The notes: generated by a model not told the origin, from the sequence alone. A stretch of 64,000 bases of DNA from Macrocystis pyrifera (GCA_031763025.1 JASSKH010000006.1:1082380-1146379); one strand, 5' to 3'; counted from the stretch's first letter, positions 47,658 through 55,483 are shown. Made by a program: numbers and translations.

Positions 47658-48110
47658 ATTCTCGGTACTCCTGTAGTAGTGTAGCAAGCAGTGGCACGAA
47701 ACTAACGAAGAAAGGTTAGAGACTCACGGAGCATACTGGCCCAGAGGCCTGAACTTGGAGTGCACGATGCTGTGGAGGAGAGCTAACACCCCGGGACGCT
47801 CCGCTTCGGACTGTTCGCCCTCTCCACGGGTGCCGAGCTTGCTGGCGAGGATCTCCCTCCTCTTCCAGACTGCCTCGTACAAACCGCCAAGCGCAGCAGC
47901 CAACACGATGGGCATGGCAAGGAACATGAAGCGCTCGTTGGTGGAGCTCCGTATCCTGATGTCATCGCCGAACGTGAACTCCAGCTGGTCGTCCAACACG
48001 TTGATATCGTACCAAACACTCAAGTGCATGATGAGATAGAAGAGACAGTAACCCAGCACAGCATATGTCAGGATCCGGATGCTCGTGAGAGCTACTTCTG
48101 AGCCGCCCAT
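31347..48110 (-). CDS. Ferric reductase-like transmembrane flavocytochrome, copy 2 (complete, 10 exons)
   Basis: Predicted 767-residue membrane protein of the ferric reductase/NOX superfamily, expected to move electrons from NAD(P)H through FAD and two hemes across a membrane to ferric iron or oxygen. Exons (high to low): 47728-48110, 46882-46952, 39311-39419, 38540-38951, 37235-37317, 36259-36739, 33014-33184, 32678-32819, 32024-32208, 31347-31613. They sum to 2304 nt, in frame throughout, ending in TGA. Seen: hydrophobic segments in exons 1, 2, 4, 5 and 9; heme-type pairs H232/H246 and H312/H325; HAIS (414-417) where the family usually has HPFT; GGSGLT (501-506); C-terminal VLTSGP (734-739). 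The start Met is chosen because copy 1 aligns from the same point. Substrate cannot be told from sequence; a NOX-like oxidase is the main alternative. Splice sites were read by eye. Confidence 0.85.
32024..32208 (-). CDS. Copy 2 exon 9: membrane-anchored insert in NAD domain
   Basis: 185 nt from acceptor AAAAG to donor CACAG then GTTAGT. Encodes GLAGYAGYLLSVFELERRKI and a hydrophobic span (IQLVLVVICMISVLVVYGWI). A second in-frame acceptor at 32289/32290 would add 27 residues; a TACTAAC box between the two acceptors favours the downstream one. Copy 1's equivalent is outside the window. Confidence 0.65.
32678..32819 (-). CDS. Copy 2 exon 8: NAD-binding domain, continued
   Basis: 142 nt, encoding SVTWPLNNMAYANSTTSTHV and ending HHSVRIILAG; acceptor GTCACAG, donor GCAG then GTAAGC (canonical, unlike copy 1). 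Confidence 0.8.
33012..33013 (-). promoter_or_regulatory. Non-canonical GC 5' splice site, copy 2 intron 7
   Basis: Exon 7 is followed by GCACGTGGG. A GT lies four bases further on, but using it would break phase 0 with exon 8. Copy 1 has a GT donor at this exact position. Confidence 0.6.
33014..33184 (-). CDS. Copy 2 exon 7: NAD-binding domain
   Basis: 171 nt, phase 0 at both ends, residues 514-570, encoding DWCVAAGEGVTVPEVHLVWC and ending SLYCTK. The frame-consistent donor is ACCAAG then GCACGT, a GC site; copy 1 has GTGAAT here. Confidence 0.82.
33185..36258. other. Copy 2 intron 6 (3.1 kb)
   Basis: Holds a MITE at 35758-35863 and an AT-rich stretch of repeated AATCATGATTA words at 34500-34640. 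Open frames here do not extend the gene, because exon 6 joins exon 7 in phase without them. Confidence 0.65.
35758..35863. mobile_element. 105-bp TA-MITE, copy 7 (intron 6 of gene copy 2)
   Basis: Left TACGGGGGACCATAGT after TA, right end diverged (TGTTCCACCGCAA then TA). A few bases before it is TATTACCG, perhaps a second broken end. Confidence 0.7.
36259..36739 (-). CDS. Copy 2 exon 6: FAD-binding segment and nucleotide-binding loop
   Basis: 481 nt, residues 353-513. WRYWNRWLRPATKASPTSLV leads into the flavin domain; HAISVAL, FTVYIKELGPWT and VVVAGGSGLTSIMGFIQ follow. Donor CAG then GTGAGC. Confidence 0.88.
37235..37317 (-). CDS. Copy 2 exon 5: last core membrane span
   Basis: 83 nt, encoding WARNTLYFLGGLTVYTMHVL then SRLEAWKR; acceptor GCTTTCAG, donor AGAG then GTAAGT. 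Short, found by pairing with copy 1. Confidence 0.8.
37517..38040. repeat. Dispersed repeat R1, copy c (intron 4 of gene copy 2)
   Basis: Full-length copy in a different intron from copy a, so it is an independent insertion, not a relic of the gene duplication. A long A run near 37941-37960 precedes CGGTACCCTGG. Confidence 0.7.
38540..38951 (-). CDS. Copy 2 exon 4: heme-binding transmembrane core
   Basis: 412 nt. Contains GFVCSSHFAIILVPVSRDSK, YHAVAGHLAFATLFTH (H232, H246) and SHWLFIGVFVFGAMH (H312, H325). Very close to copy 1 except in the loop after the WADGW segment, where copy 2 reads VKAGDGTIDIPMG. Confidence 0.88.
39311..39419 (-). CDS. Copy 2 exon 3: conserved two-cysteine loop
   Basis: 109 nt, encoding DVAGRDYYSRFAPCEDDPSK then FCSLSSGDVGPTFDQYR. 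Acceptor ACATCAG, donor TACAG then GTGAGT. Lies 7.5 kb from exon 2 across the repeat-filled intron 2. Confidence 0.78.
39948..40167 (+). repeat. Dispersed repeat R2, copy a
   Basis: Reference orientation: ACCGTTCTTTCTACCCGTCG, ACATCCAGCACAACCAGTGT, GATTCTTCAATCC, GGTCACAAA, CCACAGAGATA, GCCATGTCAT, TGGATACGACAGGCACGAC. Carries CATCATACATAC where copy f has an 8-bp insertion. Confidence 0.7.
40784..41118 (+). mobile_element. tRNA-derived SINE, plus copy
   Basis: Begins GTCCCCGGTGGCTTGGTAGG, a tRNA-like box A region, followed about 45 bp on by GTGAGTTCGAGTCTCAC, a perfect T-arm with 5-bp stem and box B. A tRNA-unrelated body of about 230 bp follows (CATAGGGACTTTTTCTTGCA, GCGCGAGAGCGTGAGTTAGC) and an A-rich tail at 41092-41118. 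The acceptor stem pairs only partly, so it is a retroposon, not a working tRNA. Confidence 0.75.
43430..43690. repeat. Dispersed repeat R2, copy b (composite)
   Basis: Plus-oriented R2 joined head-to-head to an inverted partial R2. At the site that is TA in copy d it reads TACTGTATTATTA. Confidence 0.65.
43721..44046 (-). mobile_element. tRNA-derived SINE, minus copy
   Basis: Same element as 40784-41118 in reverse: T run at 43721-43736 (its A tail), shared body, box B region as GTGGGTTCAAATCTCCC and 5' end GTCCCCGGTGGTTTGG. Clearly diverged, so an older or separate insertion. Confidence 0.75.
44055..44115 (-). repeat. Dispersed repeat R2, copy c (fragment)
   Basis: GGACACTGGTTGTGCTGGAC and AAGAACGGT, directly next to the 5' end of the minus-strand SINE. 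Confidence 0.6.
44665..44860 (-). repeat. Dispersed repeat R2, copy d (holds the empty TA site)
   Basis: Reads CTCTTCTAGGATTGAAG, the plain TA that is TATTAATA in copy f. Ends against a CAA microsatellite. Confidence 0.7.
44861..44897. repeat. CAA microsatellite
   Basis: About twelve ACA units at the end of R2 copy d. Confidence 0.9.
45668..45805 (+). repeat. Dispersed repeat R2, copy e (partial)
   Basis: GTGGTCACAAAACTCCGACA, CAGAGATACTA, GCAGACAATGCACTGC and GGATACGACAGGAACGACAG in family order; first half missing. Confidence 0.6.
46882..46952 (-). CDS. Copy 2 exon 2: one membrane span
   Basis: 71 nt, encoding WVTVGEAIALSIWCLGMIIQ then IWQG. Acceptor CTCCCAG, donor CAAG then GTGCAA. Found by matching copy 1; too short to stand out as an open frame. 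Confidence 0.78.
47456..47661. repeat. CTG block facing a CAG block, copy 2 intron 1
   Basis: 47456-47575 is (CTG)n with CGC interruptions; 47619-47661 is (CAG)n. Being inverted they can fold on each other. Long leucine, alanine or serine frames here are translated microsatellite. Confidence 0.88.
47728..48110 (-). CDS. Copy 2 exon 1: N-terminal membrane segments
   Basis: 383 nt, phase 2 exit. Starts MGGSEVALTSIRILTYAVLG; second span MPIVLAAALGGLYEAVWKRR. The reading frame stays open upstream to about 48383, but similarity with copy 1 begins at this Met, so the upstream part is taken as 5' leader. Confidence 0.8.
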
Positions 48111-48959
48111 GATGACAGCAGTCTCGCGGTGGTACAGCAGCAGCAGCTCCGATTTCCCTCGGCAAAGGGTAGGTGTTTTGCGTGTGGTGGTGGTGCGTGC
48201 CTCGATGTGGCAAGGTAGAGTAGGCCAGGTGGAGCGAAGGTGGAGGGGTGATACCGATGTGGGAGGCGCCCCTGCTGCAGGCCCTGGAGGAGCAGATCTT
48301 GACTTGAAGTGAGGACGATGCGAGCGAGGGAGCTGGAAGAGGGGGGGGTGGTCACATTTATCGTGTGAAAAACGAGCAAGCAACCCTCAAAAAATTGTTG
48401 TTTCGGTGGCCTGCCTGCTCGCGCAATAACTTGCCAGTAAAAGTTCAGAACACAGAACGTGTGCGTATAAGAAATCAACCAACGTATTCTTGGCGTATAC
48501 TGCTGTCTGTATATATACAATTAATAGTAACGATACGATACGCACACGTCAAGCATTTCTTTCCACCGAATTCACCTCTCCAGAAGAACTTCTGTTTTTT
48601 TAGAACCCCAGGTTGCACGTTGCCGCCTGTTCAGTGTCACAAAACATGAAATAAATAAAATATCAACAAATTTAAGCCGTGCCCCACTGCCTTTGGGGGA
48701 TGCAAGATGTGTTCCCCCATATATTGCTATTATGTACCTGGTACAACGCAGCATACCAGCTACTATTAATAGTGTACTAATTGTAGGTTACTACTGTGTA
48801 CTCGTCGTACACCAAGAAAGAACTCTTTCCCCACTATCCACGACCGACACGTGGGACGACTGTTCGCGCTTCGCGCGCTCGATTATGGCTTGGGCTGACG
48901 GCCCCCGGCGGCTCCTGCGGGTTGCTGACTATTCCTCTGCACCTTGTGGGTGGGAATGG

Positions 48960-49075
48960 GGTGTTAAATGGGATCAGATCCAGGCGGGATCGGGTCCTGG
49001 TGGGAGGGGAGCAGGGTGAAACGCCCTGCTCCCCCTTGGCACCCGGATCTCATCCCATTTGTCACCCTGCTTCCG
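48960..49075. repeat. Fold-back element with a perfect inner hairpin
   Basis: Arms AAATGGGATCAGATCC and GGATCTCATCCCATTT surround GGGGAGCAGGG...CCCTGCTCCCC. About 115 bp in all. May be a small hAT-like MITE, but I see no target duplication. Confidence 0.6.
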
Positions 49076-49224
49076 CCCGAGAGGTGGGCGCAGGAATATA
49101 AGCAGCCCTCTGCAGGAGGCCGTGAGCGTGAAGCGCGAACCGTAGGCCGAGGGTGCAAAGCGCGAGCCGTCATCCGACGTGTCGGTCGTTAGTCATGGCT
49201 TTGGGATTCTTGGGGCACCACCAA

Positions 49225-49440
49225 TAAACACAGCAGTAACACCTATGTACAGCAGTACGATGACATGTCATTGCGTTGTTCAATCTGCATACTACATAAT
49301 AACAATGCAGTATCTCTGAGCTGTGGCGTAGTTTTGTGGCCGCAGAGCTTGTATCTCTTCTATTAATAGGATTGAAGAATCGGCACAGACACTTGGTTGT
49401 GCTGGATGCCGACGGGTAGAAAGAACGGTTTCATGTGAAG
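49225..49440 (-). repeat. Dispersed repeat R2, copy f (with two footprint-like insertions)
   Basis: Carries CTCTTCTATTAATAGG where copy d has CTCTTCTAGG, and a CTGCTGTA insertion after a TA that is plain in copy a. Confidence 0.7.
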
Positions 49441-49845
49441 AGTATACCACGGGCACCTGGCACCTGGTACCTGGTATATGATAATCTGGGGGTACATCTT
49501 GTACCCCCCCAAATGGGGGTACGGCGTGCTTCAAGACTGAGTATACCAAAGTTTTTGCTCCATCCTACCAGGTACTTACCTGGTACCAGTACGTACTTTT
49601 ATGATCGTCTTTTCTCTCTCCATTTTCCTAGCAGTATAACTCACATCTGGGATCGCGAAGTAAGTTCTTATAGAGCTGTATGTAGTGGTACCCCCCCCCC
49701 CCACTACAGCTCTTGCCTTGCGTTCTTATCGCGAGAAAAGACTGCAGCCCTCGTCGACTCGGATCGAATTCCGCCTACACCCGCGCTGCGAATGAATGTG
49801 CCCTCAGCAATGAATGGTTTCCTTTTTTCGCTTGAGAAAAAAGTC

Positions 49846-49925
49846 ATTATCTCACCACGGTAGGATTCGAACTCCCAGACTCGCCAATGCTATTAATAGT
49901 ACCAGTCGAGGCTAACTACGGGGGC
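49846..49925 (-). other. tRNA-like remnant
   Basis: Minus strand has TAGCCTCGACTGGTA (box A-like) and GGAGTTCGAATCC (box B-like), then a T run. The T-stem has mismatches and the acceptor stem does not close, so a working tRNA is unlikely; a SINE head is possible. It contains a TATTAATA word. Confidence 0.3.
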
Positions 49926-50789
49926 GACCGTATACACAGCCTTCACTGTCACTGCAGTACGAGCAATTGCGTAACATAACAATATTCTAGGTTCCAGATA
50001 TCGGCGGGAACCTATTAATAGAGAATAGTTGGCATAGTCGACGACAGCTGATTTGATGCAACAATAAAAAACAAACAAACGCTGATGTACTCGCAAAATA
50101 CTATTAACATTATTAATAAAATGTTAATAAGATTAGTTAGTAACCGCATTTTTGAGAGCCGGAGATGGATATCACATGGATGATGGGTGTGACGAAAACG
50201 AATAGTCAACCGCCGTCGCAATTACAACAGCAGTAGCAGTGCAAATAAAAACTGGTACGCTGTACGTACACACACCAATCGGCTGGTACGAGTTGCAGTG
50301 CTTATGATATAACGTAATAATAATACTGCTGTTTTGTTCTATTAATAGCGCATTTACTACCTTCGCCCTTCTTTTATAAAATAGCTCTCTCCTAGTATCA
50401 GAAAAGAGTCGAAGTAATGAGGAGTTTTCCGTCCGTGTGCTGGATACCCATCTATTATATAATAACTGTGCATTGGGCCACAAACCAACCCCACACGACC
50501 TCAACGCACCACACACCACGACCCTAGCACACGACGACCCAAACAATAACATCAGCGCATACAGCAGGAACAGTGACATGACCAGAGGAGGTTTGTCTTA
50601 AGTGACTGCGAGTCTAGGCCGACCGAGGATACCAGAAATGCGAGAGAGAACGAGGTCGTAAAAGGGCGACTTCTCTTCGCTCTGCCTGTCAACAACAACA
50701 AGATTCGGCGCCAACAACGACGAGAAGCCGATCACCGCCTTCGACGACGTCGTCTTCACTTAAAAGCGCGTAAATCTCCGGAGCAAGGA

Positions 50790-51010
50790 GGATTATTCAT
50801 TGGGATCGCCGGAGCAACATCATCAATCAATGCTTGGGAGCGCCATCATAATCATGCACAACATCACGCGGACTGCTGGAGCTTCGTATCACCCAGGGTC
50901 GCTCGACGTGGAATTGCAGGAACGCCATCATTGGAGTTGCGGCATTATTGTGACGGGGTCGCCGGGGCAGCGCCCTCTGGGATCAAGCCACAGTAGTACT
51001 ATCATCTACA
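50790..51010. repeat. Degenerate GGGTCGCCG/CATCATC minisatellite, left part
   Basis: GGGATCGCCGGAGCAACATCA and variants recur at about 40-50 bp. Similar sequence resumes at 55490-55735; the copia element lies between, so it appears to have inserted in this array. Confidence 0.5.
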
Positions 51011-51158
51011 ACAACAGGGGCCGCCAGGTTAGTATAACCACCAAGAACCGCCTTAACGGGAAACCGTCGGGAAGACGTTTCCTGTACCACTGCAAGCATA
51101 AGCCTGTGAGGTTGCCGAAATGGTAAGTTTCGGAGTCACTTTACAGCCTACTACTGTT

Positions 51159-51163
51159 CGGTG
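51159..51163. repeat. Target-site duplication CGGTG (left)
   Basis: Matches 55479-55483 exactly and fixes the element ends at TG...CA. Confidence 0.85.
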
Positions 51164-51419
51164 TGTTCGTAGAGTCCAAGCCTGGATGCCCTGACTACCA
51201 CGTGGTCTGATGAGTTTCTTTATAATCGTTGTATTAGAGGACAGATGAGGGGAGAGAGAGCGGAGCCTAGCTCGTATCTCGGAGCAGAGAACGGAGCAGA
51301 GAACGGGGTGCTCAAACTCTCCTCGTGAACACACGGCATAATTCATAATAACGCCTGCGAAGATATACGCACCCCTCTACAACTTGTAACCGTCGCTGCT
51401 GGAACGATCCAAACGAACA
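51164..51419 (-). repeat. 3' LTR of young copia element
   Basis: 256 bp, starts TGTTCGTAGAGTCC, ends CGAACA. Same length as its partner. Confidence 0.9.
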
Positions 51420-51434
51420 CCCTCCCTGGCTCTT
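51420..51434 (-). promoter_or_regulatory. Polypurine tract of young copia element
   Basis: Minus strand reads GAGCCAGGGAGGG directly against the 3' LTR, the expected place for plus-strand priming. The old element has a similar tract at its 3' LTR. Confidence 0.6.
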
Positions 51435-51733
51435 CACAGCAGTGACGAGACCGAAAAGACATTCAAGACTTGCTAGGACCTAAGAACAGCCAACGACAGT
51501 CCGGCAGGAGGAAACCCGGCCACCGGGTCAAAACCCCCTTTATAACACATATACTCCAAACCATTGCAATTGAAACAACGGCCGCATTCCAAACGATGAC
51601 CATGGCCAGAAAACAAAATGCCAAGCGGTGCCCTACTCCCCCATGCCCCTCAAAGTAGCGCAGGGTTGGCGACCTGACAATTTTTTCCTCGCATCACTCA
51701 AACATGGTACTCATCGAATAATGCTCATACCCC

Positions 51734-52456
51734 TCACTCACCCTCCAAAGGCAGATTCAACAAGAACCTACGATGAGACTTCAAAGGGGTCGCAGCAAGG
51801 GATTTCGTCAAAATATCCGCGTGCTGCTCTTCCGAAGCTACGAACTGAATGTCGATCTTCTTAGCACGAAGTAGCTCTCTGACAAAATGAAAACGCACGT
51901 CGATATGCTTACTCCGAGCAGAACTAAGAGGGTTTTCAGCCAACGCTATGGCCCCCTGGTTATCCTCGAAAACCCGGACACATGATCCGCTTAGCTCTGG
52001 ACAGATAAACGACAACACCGCGCCCGTAAACAAAGCTTCCTTCACCCCTTCACCCAGGGCGACATACTCTGCTTCTGCTGTCGACAACGTAACACACCTC
52101 TGCGTACTACTTGCCCAACTGACGGCCGCACCCCCTCGGGTAATTACCGTCCCCGATACCGAGCGCCTATCGTTCGACTTATCCGCATAATCAGCATCAC
52201 TATACGCAGTCAAATCCAAACCCGAGCCCCGTACAAAAGTCAATCCCATAAACCTGGTCCCGTGGAGGTAAGCCATAATCTTCAAAACTGCCTTCCAGTG
52301 CCTCTCCGTTGGGTTGTGGGAGTGGCGCGCCACAGCACGCACAGCGTTCGAGATGTCCGGCCTCGTCATGGTCGACAGCCACATCAAGCTGCCCACAGCC
52401 TCCCTGTACGGCCAGTCTCCTCCAAGTTCGCCCTCCATTCTTGGACCTAGTTCCAC
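51734..52456 (-). pseudogene. Copia RNase H (young element)
   Basis: About 240 codons. YREAVGSLMWLSTMTRPDIS opens the region after RT; YSDADYA, STAEAEYVALGEG and VFEDNQGA carry the RNase H acidic residues; ends with the tether SKHIDVRFHFVRELL and ADILTK typical of copia. Separated from RT by a one-base shift in a T run near 52500; without it the frame would read on. Otherwise intact. Confidence 0.85.
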
Positions 52457-53418
52457 ACCGGGGGTCGCGGGGATATCAGAGGATGAGTTAACACCAAAAA
52501 ACGATTCAGCATGTTCTCAATGAACGCCTTCTGCGTAATCTCCAATGTCCCCAGTTCCCAGTCGCGTTTGAAAGCACAACCAGTGTACCAAGTCAGTTCG
52601 CCAAGGTTATTCGTGGGAAATTTCATAGCTAGCGCGGCATGGAAATATCTACATGTCTCATCCGATCCTGCGATCACGATGTCATCTACATGAACGGCCA
52701 TGATCAGTTCTACCTTGCCGTCCACAACCGTGCGAAACACACACGGGTCAGACCTACACTGCTCCATTCCGTACTCTACCACGGTCTCTACCAATAATCC
52801 GGCCCACTGCCGTCCGCTCTGCTTTAGACCATACAGTGATCTGTTTAGGCGGACGATCTTTCCTGACATGTCACCACACCCACCGGGCAGTTTCATGTAT
52901 ATCTCGGGGTCGAGTTTCGCGCGAACAAAAGCTTGTGCGACGTCTATAGGAAAAATCTTTAAACCATGTTCATTTGCAACAGCCGCCAGAATTTTAACTG
53001 ACGCTGACGAGGGAGTCGGTGCAAACGTTTGAAAATAATCTACATCCTGCACCTGGCTAAAACCCTTAGCCACAAGTCTGGCCTTTGTCTTTACTATCAA
53101 GCCATCCTTATCTGTCTTGTAGGTAAACACCCACTTCGCACCTACAGATTTCCGCCCTTTTGGCGGTGTCGCGGCTTCGTACGTACCGGTCGTTTTGTGA
53201 CCGTCCAACTCAATTTTCATGGCCTCGTGCCACGCCGCTTTGTATTGAGAACGCTCTACATCTGCTACGAACTGTGGGGGCGGTTCTACGGGAAACCACT
53301 CGGCATGCACACGCTCAACTCCCCTTTGTTCTCCACAGCAGGTCCCCCGGCCATCAAAGCCACTGCGTCCTCCGTCGTCCAGGGCGTACGATCCAGCATA
53401 CTCCCAGGCTTCGTCCAC
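52447..53418 (-). pseudogene. Copia reverse transcriptase (young element)
   Basis: RVT_2-type domain: WHEAMKIELDGHKTTGTYE, VGAKWVFTYKTDKDG, KARLVAKGFSQVQDVDYFQT, DVAQAFVRAKLDPEIYMKLP, RLNRSLYGLKQSGRQW and the catalytic MAVHVDDIVIAGSD (HVDD for the common YVDD). The frame is open until a one-base shift at a homopolymer near 52500. The region upstream of RT joins directly to the repeat-bearing linker, with no integrase. Confidence 0.87.
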
Positions 53419-53667
53419 GACTCGTACGCTGCCGCAAGCAGCGCGTCTGCGGCTCCTTCATCCATCCTTACCTGGTGCACAGCAGGTTCACCCTCCAGGC
53501 GTTGGCTTTGACCCCGGGTCCAGCCCCGTACAGTCGGGGGGAGCCGGCCCCAGCTGCTGAGCTCGTGTGCGGTCCTCCCCGACAGGACCGCGGGGGGATC
53601 CTCACCGTTCCCTTGGACGGTGTCGGAGGCTGATGCTGCGCCCGGGTCGTTTCCGGCCCTCCCTGTT

Positions 53668-54430
53668 GGGACCGAGGAGGCGTCCACGGCGCCCCCTTGA
53701 GACGCACCCATCGTCTCGGGTGTTTCGGCCCTCCCTGCCGGGACCGAGGAGGCGTCCACGGCGCCCCCCCTTGAGACGAACCCATCGTCTCGGGTGTTTC
53801 GGCCCTCCCTGCCGGGACCGAGGAGGCGTCCACGGCGCCCCCTTGAGACGAACCCATCGTCTCGGGTGTTTCGGCCCTCCCTGCCGGGACCGAGGAGGCG
53901 TCCACGGCGCCCCCTTGAGACGAACCCATCGTCTCGGGTGTTTCGGCCCTCCCTGCCGGGACCGAGGAGGCGTCCACGGCGCCTCCTTGAGACGAACCCA
54001 TCGTCTCGGGTGTTTCGGCCCTCCCTGCCGGGACCGAGGAGGCGTCCACGGCGCCCCCTTGAGACGAACGCATCGTCTCGGGTGTTTCGCCGCCGGCCTC
54101 GCCGGCGCCAGGTGCCTGCTGTGCGCGCTCCAGCATAAACGCGTCCAGGTCAAAACCCCACGTGCCGGAAGCGAGGAGGCGTCCACGGCGCCCCCTTGAG
54201 ACGAACCCATCGTCTCGGCTGTTTCGGCCCTCCCTGCCGGGACCGAGGAGGCGTCCACGGTGCCCCCTTGAGACGAATCCATCGTCTCGGCTGTTTCAGC
54301 CCTCCCTGCCGGGACCGAGGAGGCGTCCACGGCGCCCCCTTGAGACGAACCCATCGTCTCGGCTGTTTCGGCCCTCCCTGCCGGGACCGAGGAGGCGTCC
54401 ACGGCGCCCCCTTGAGACGAACCCATCGAG
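53668..54430 (-). repeat. 72-bp tandem repeat in the gag-RT linker (about 10 units)
   Basis: Units encode 24 residues starting MGSSQGGAVDASS and ending AGRAETPET or AGRAETAET. Block A (54172-54430) has four units, block B (53668-54100) six, separated by GFDLDAFMLERAQQAPGAG. Units within a block are nearly identical, pointing to recent unequal exchange or conversion. A two-base insertion near 53765 and a shift between the blocks break the frame. The old element has only two units. Confidence 0.88.
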
Positions 54431-55176
54431 TTTTCGGTGTCTAATTCCCTTACGGGAATGTACTGTGGTGGATCCGACACGAAAGCAGACAAGAAACCAA
54501 CTCCTTTGGCGTAATACCGAGCATCTCTTGTCCAGGGGTTGAACTCAGATTTTAGCCCACTATACGATGGCACAGGAGTGTGTTTGAAGGCCAAATGGCG
54601 CGATAGAGGCAGATCAAATCCACCACCCAACTCACAGCCAGGGTATGCACCCCATCCTCCTGTCCTCCCATGCTGGTCTGGATGACCCCTCGGTGGGCCA
54701 ACCTCCACAGGCAACGCAGTTCCTCCGCGTCCAGTTGCTCCCAAATCTGGCGAGGCGCCCTCACGCAAATGTGTCTCTTGTTATATTGCAATCTCTCTTA
54801 CAGCAGTGGGTACTGCCCCTTGTGGGCTCTCCCCTACAGCAGCGCTACACTCAGCGCTGCCGGACTCCGATCGACCAATGCCTACTTCAACAGCAGCAGT
54901 AGTCTCTCGTACTTCGGCAGTGGGTACTGCCCCTCTTGGGCTTTCCCCTACAGCAGTGGTTCCTACCTCTGCTGGACTTTCTCCTACAGCAACGCTGCCT
55001 TCAGTGCTGCCTGGCTCCGATCGATCGTTGTTCCTCATGAACTCGGCCATCATTTCCCTCATGGCGTTCAGCATCGACGCCTCGCTGTTCTCCATCGCCA
55101 GTTCGATCTCGCGTCGCAGCGTTTCAACGTCACTTGGAGAGTCGCGCTCTTCTTGAGCCGATCCCTTCGAGGGCAT
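54431..55176 (-). pseudogene. Copia gag-like region (young element)
   Basis: Starts MPSKGSAQEERDSPSDVETL with a helical stretch (REIELAMENSEASMLNAMRE), then two imperfect AVGESP..GAVPTA repeats. After a stop near 54781 the gag core continues in other frames: PVPSYSGLKSEFNPWTRDAR and YYAKGVGFLSAFVSDPPQYI. The nucleocapsid end is missing; the frame runs into the tandem repeats. Confidence 0.65.
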
Positions 55177-55222
55177 CGTGGGCTTCTGGTACTAGACCTC
55201 AAACGTTCAAGTAGCACTAGTG

Positions 55223-55478
55223 TGTTCGTAGAGTCCAAGCCTGGATGCCCTGACCACCACGTGGTCTGATGAGTTTCTTTATAATCGTTGTATTAGAGGA
55301 CAGATGAGGGGAGAGAGAGCGGAGCCTAGCTCGTATCTCGGAGCAGAGAACGGAGCAGAGAACGGAGTGCTCAAACTCTCCTCGTGAACACACGGCATAA
55401 TTCATAATAACGCCTGCGAAGATATACGCAACCCTCTACAACTTGTAACCGTCGCTGCTGGAACGATCCAAACGAACA
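55223..55478 (-). repeat. 5' LTR of young copia element
   Basis: 256 bp; differs from the 3' LTR at, for example, GACCACC versus GACTACC and CGCAACCC versus CGCACCCC. Confidence 0.9.
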
Positions 55479-55483
55479 CGGTG
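55479..55483. repeat. Target-site duplication CGGTG (right)
   Basis: Directly follows the CGAACA end of the right LTR. Confidence 0.85.

Larger units (their letters stand above)
48111..51158. other. Upstream of gene copy 2; no gene supported
   Basis: The first 250 bp could carry leader and promoter, but no TATA or other motif stands out. Further on are a fold-back, R2 copy f, a tRNA-like remnant and five TATTAATA words between 49.8 and 50.4 kb. Confidence 0.55.
51164..55478 (-). mobile_element. Ty1/copia LTR retrotransposon, young, internally deleted
   Basis: 4315 bp. LTRs of 256 bp at both ends, TGTTCG...CGAACA, differing at about three positions. Flanked by CGGTG on both sides. Reads right to left: partial gag, 72-bp tandem repeats, RT, RNase H. 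No zinc knuckle, protease or integrase, and several frameshifts, so it cannot move on its own; low LTR divergence shows recent movement, presumably by proteins from another copy. Confidence 0.9.

Noticed and set aside
47324-47719. Alanine-, leucine- or serine-rich open frames
   Set aside because: Translation of the CTG/CAG microsatellite in an intron.
53668-54430. Evenly repeated units suggesting a CRISPR array
   Set aside because: Units are contiguous 72-bp coding repeats without unique spacers, in a eukaryotic retrotransposon.
53567-54542. Plus-strand proline/arginine-rich repeat proteins
   Set aside because: They are antisense readings of the 72-bp copia linker repeat.
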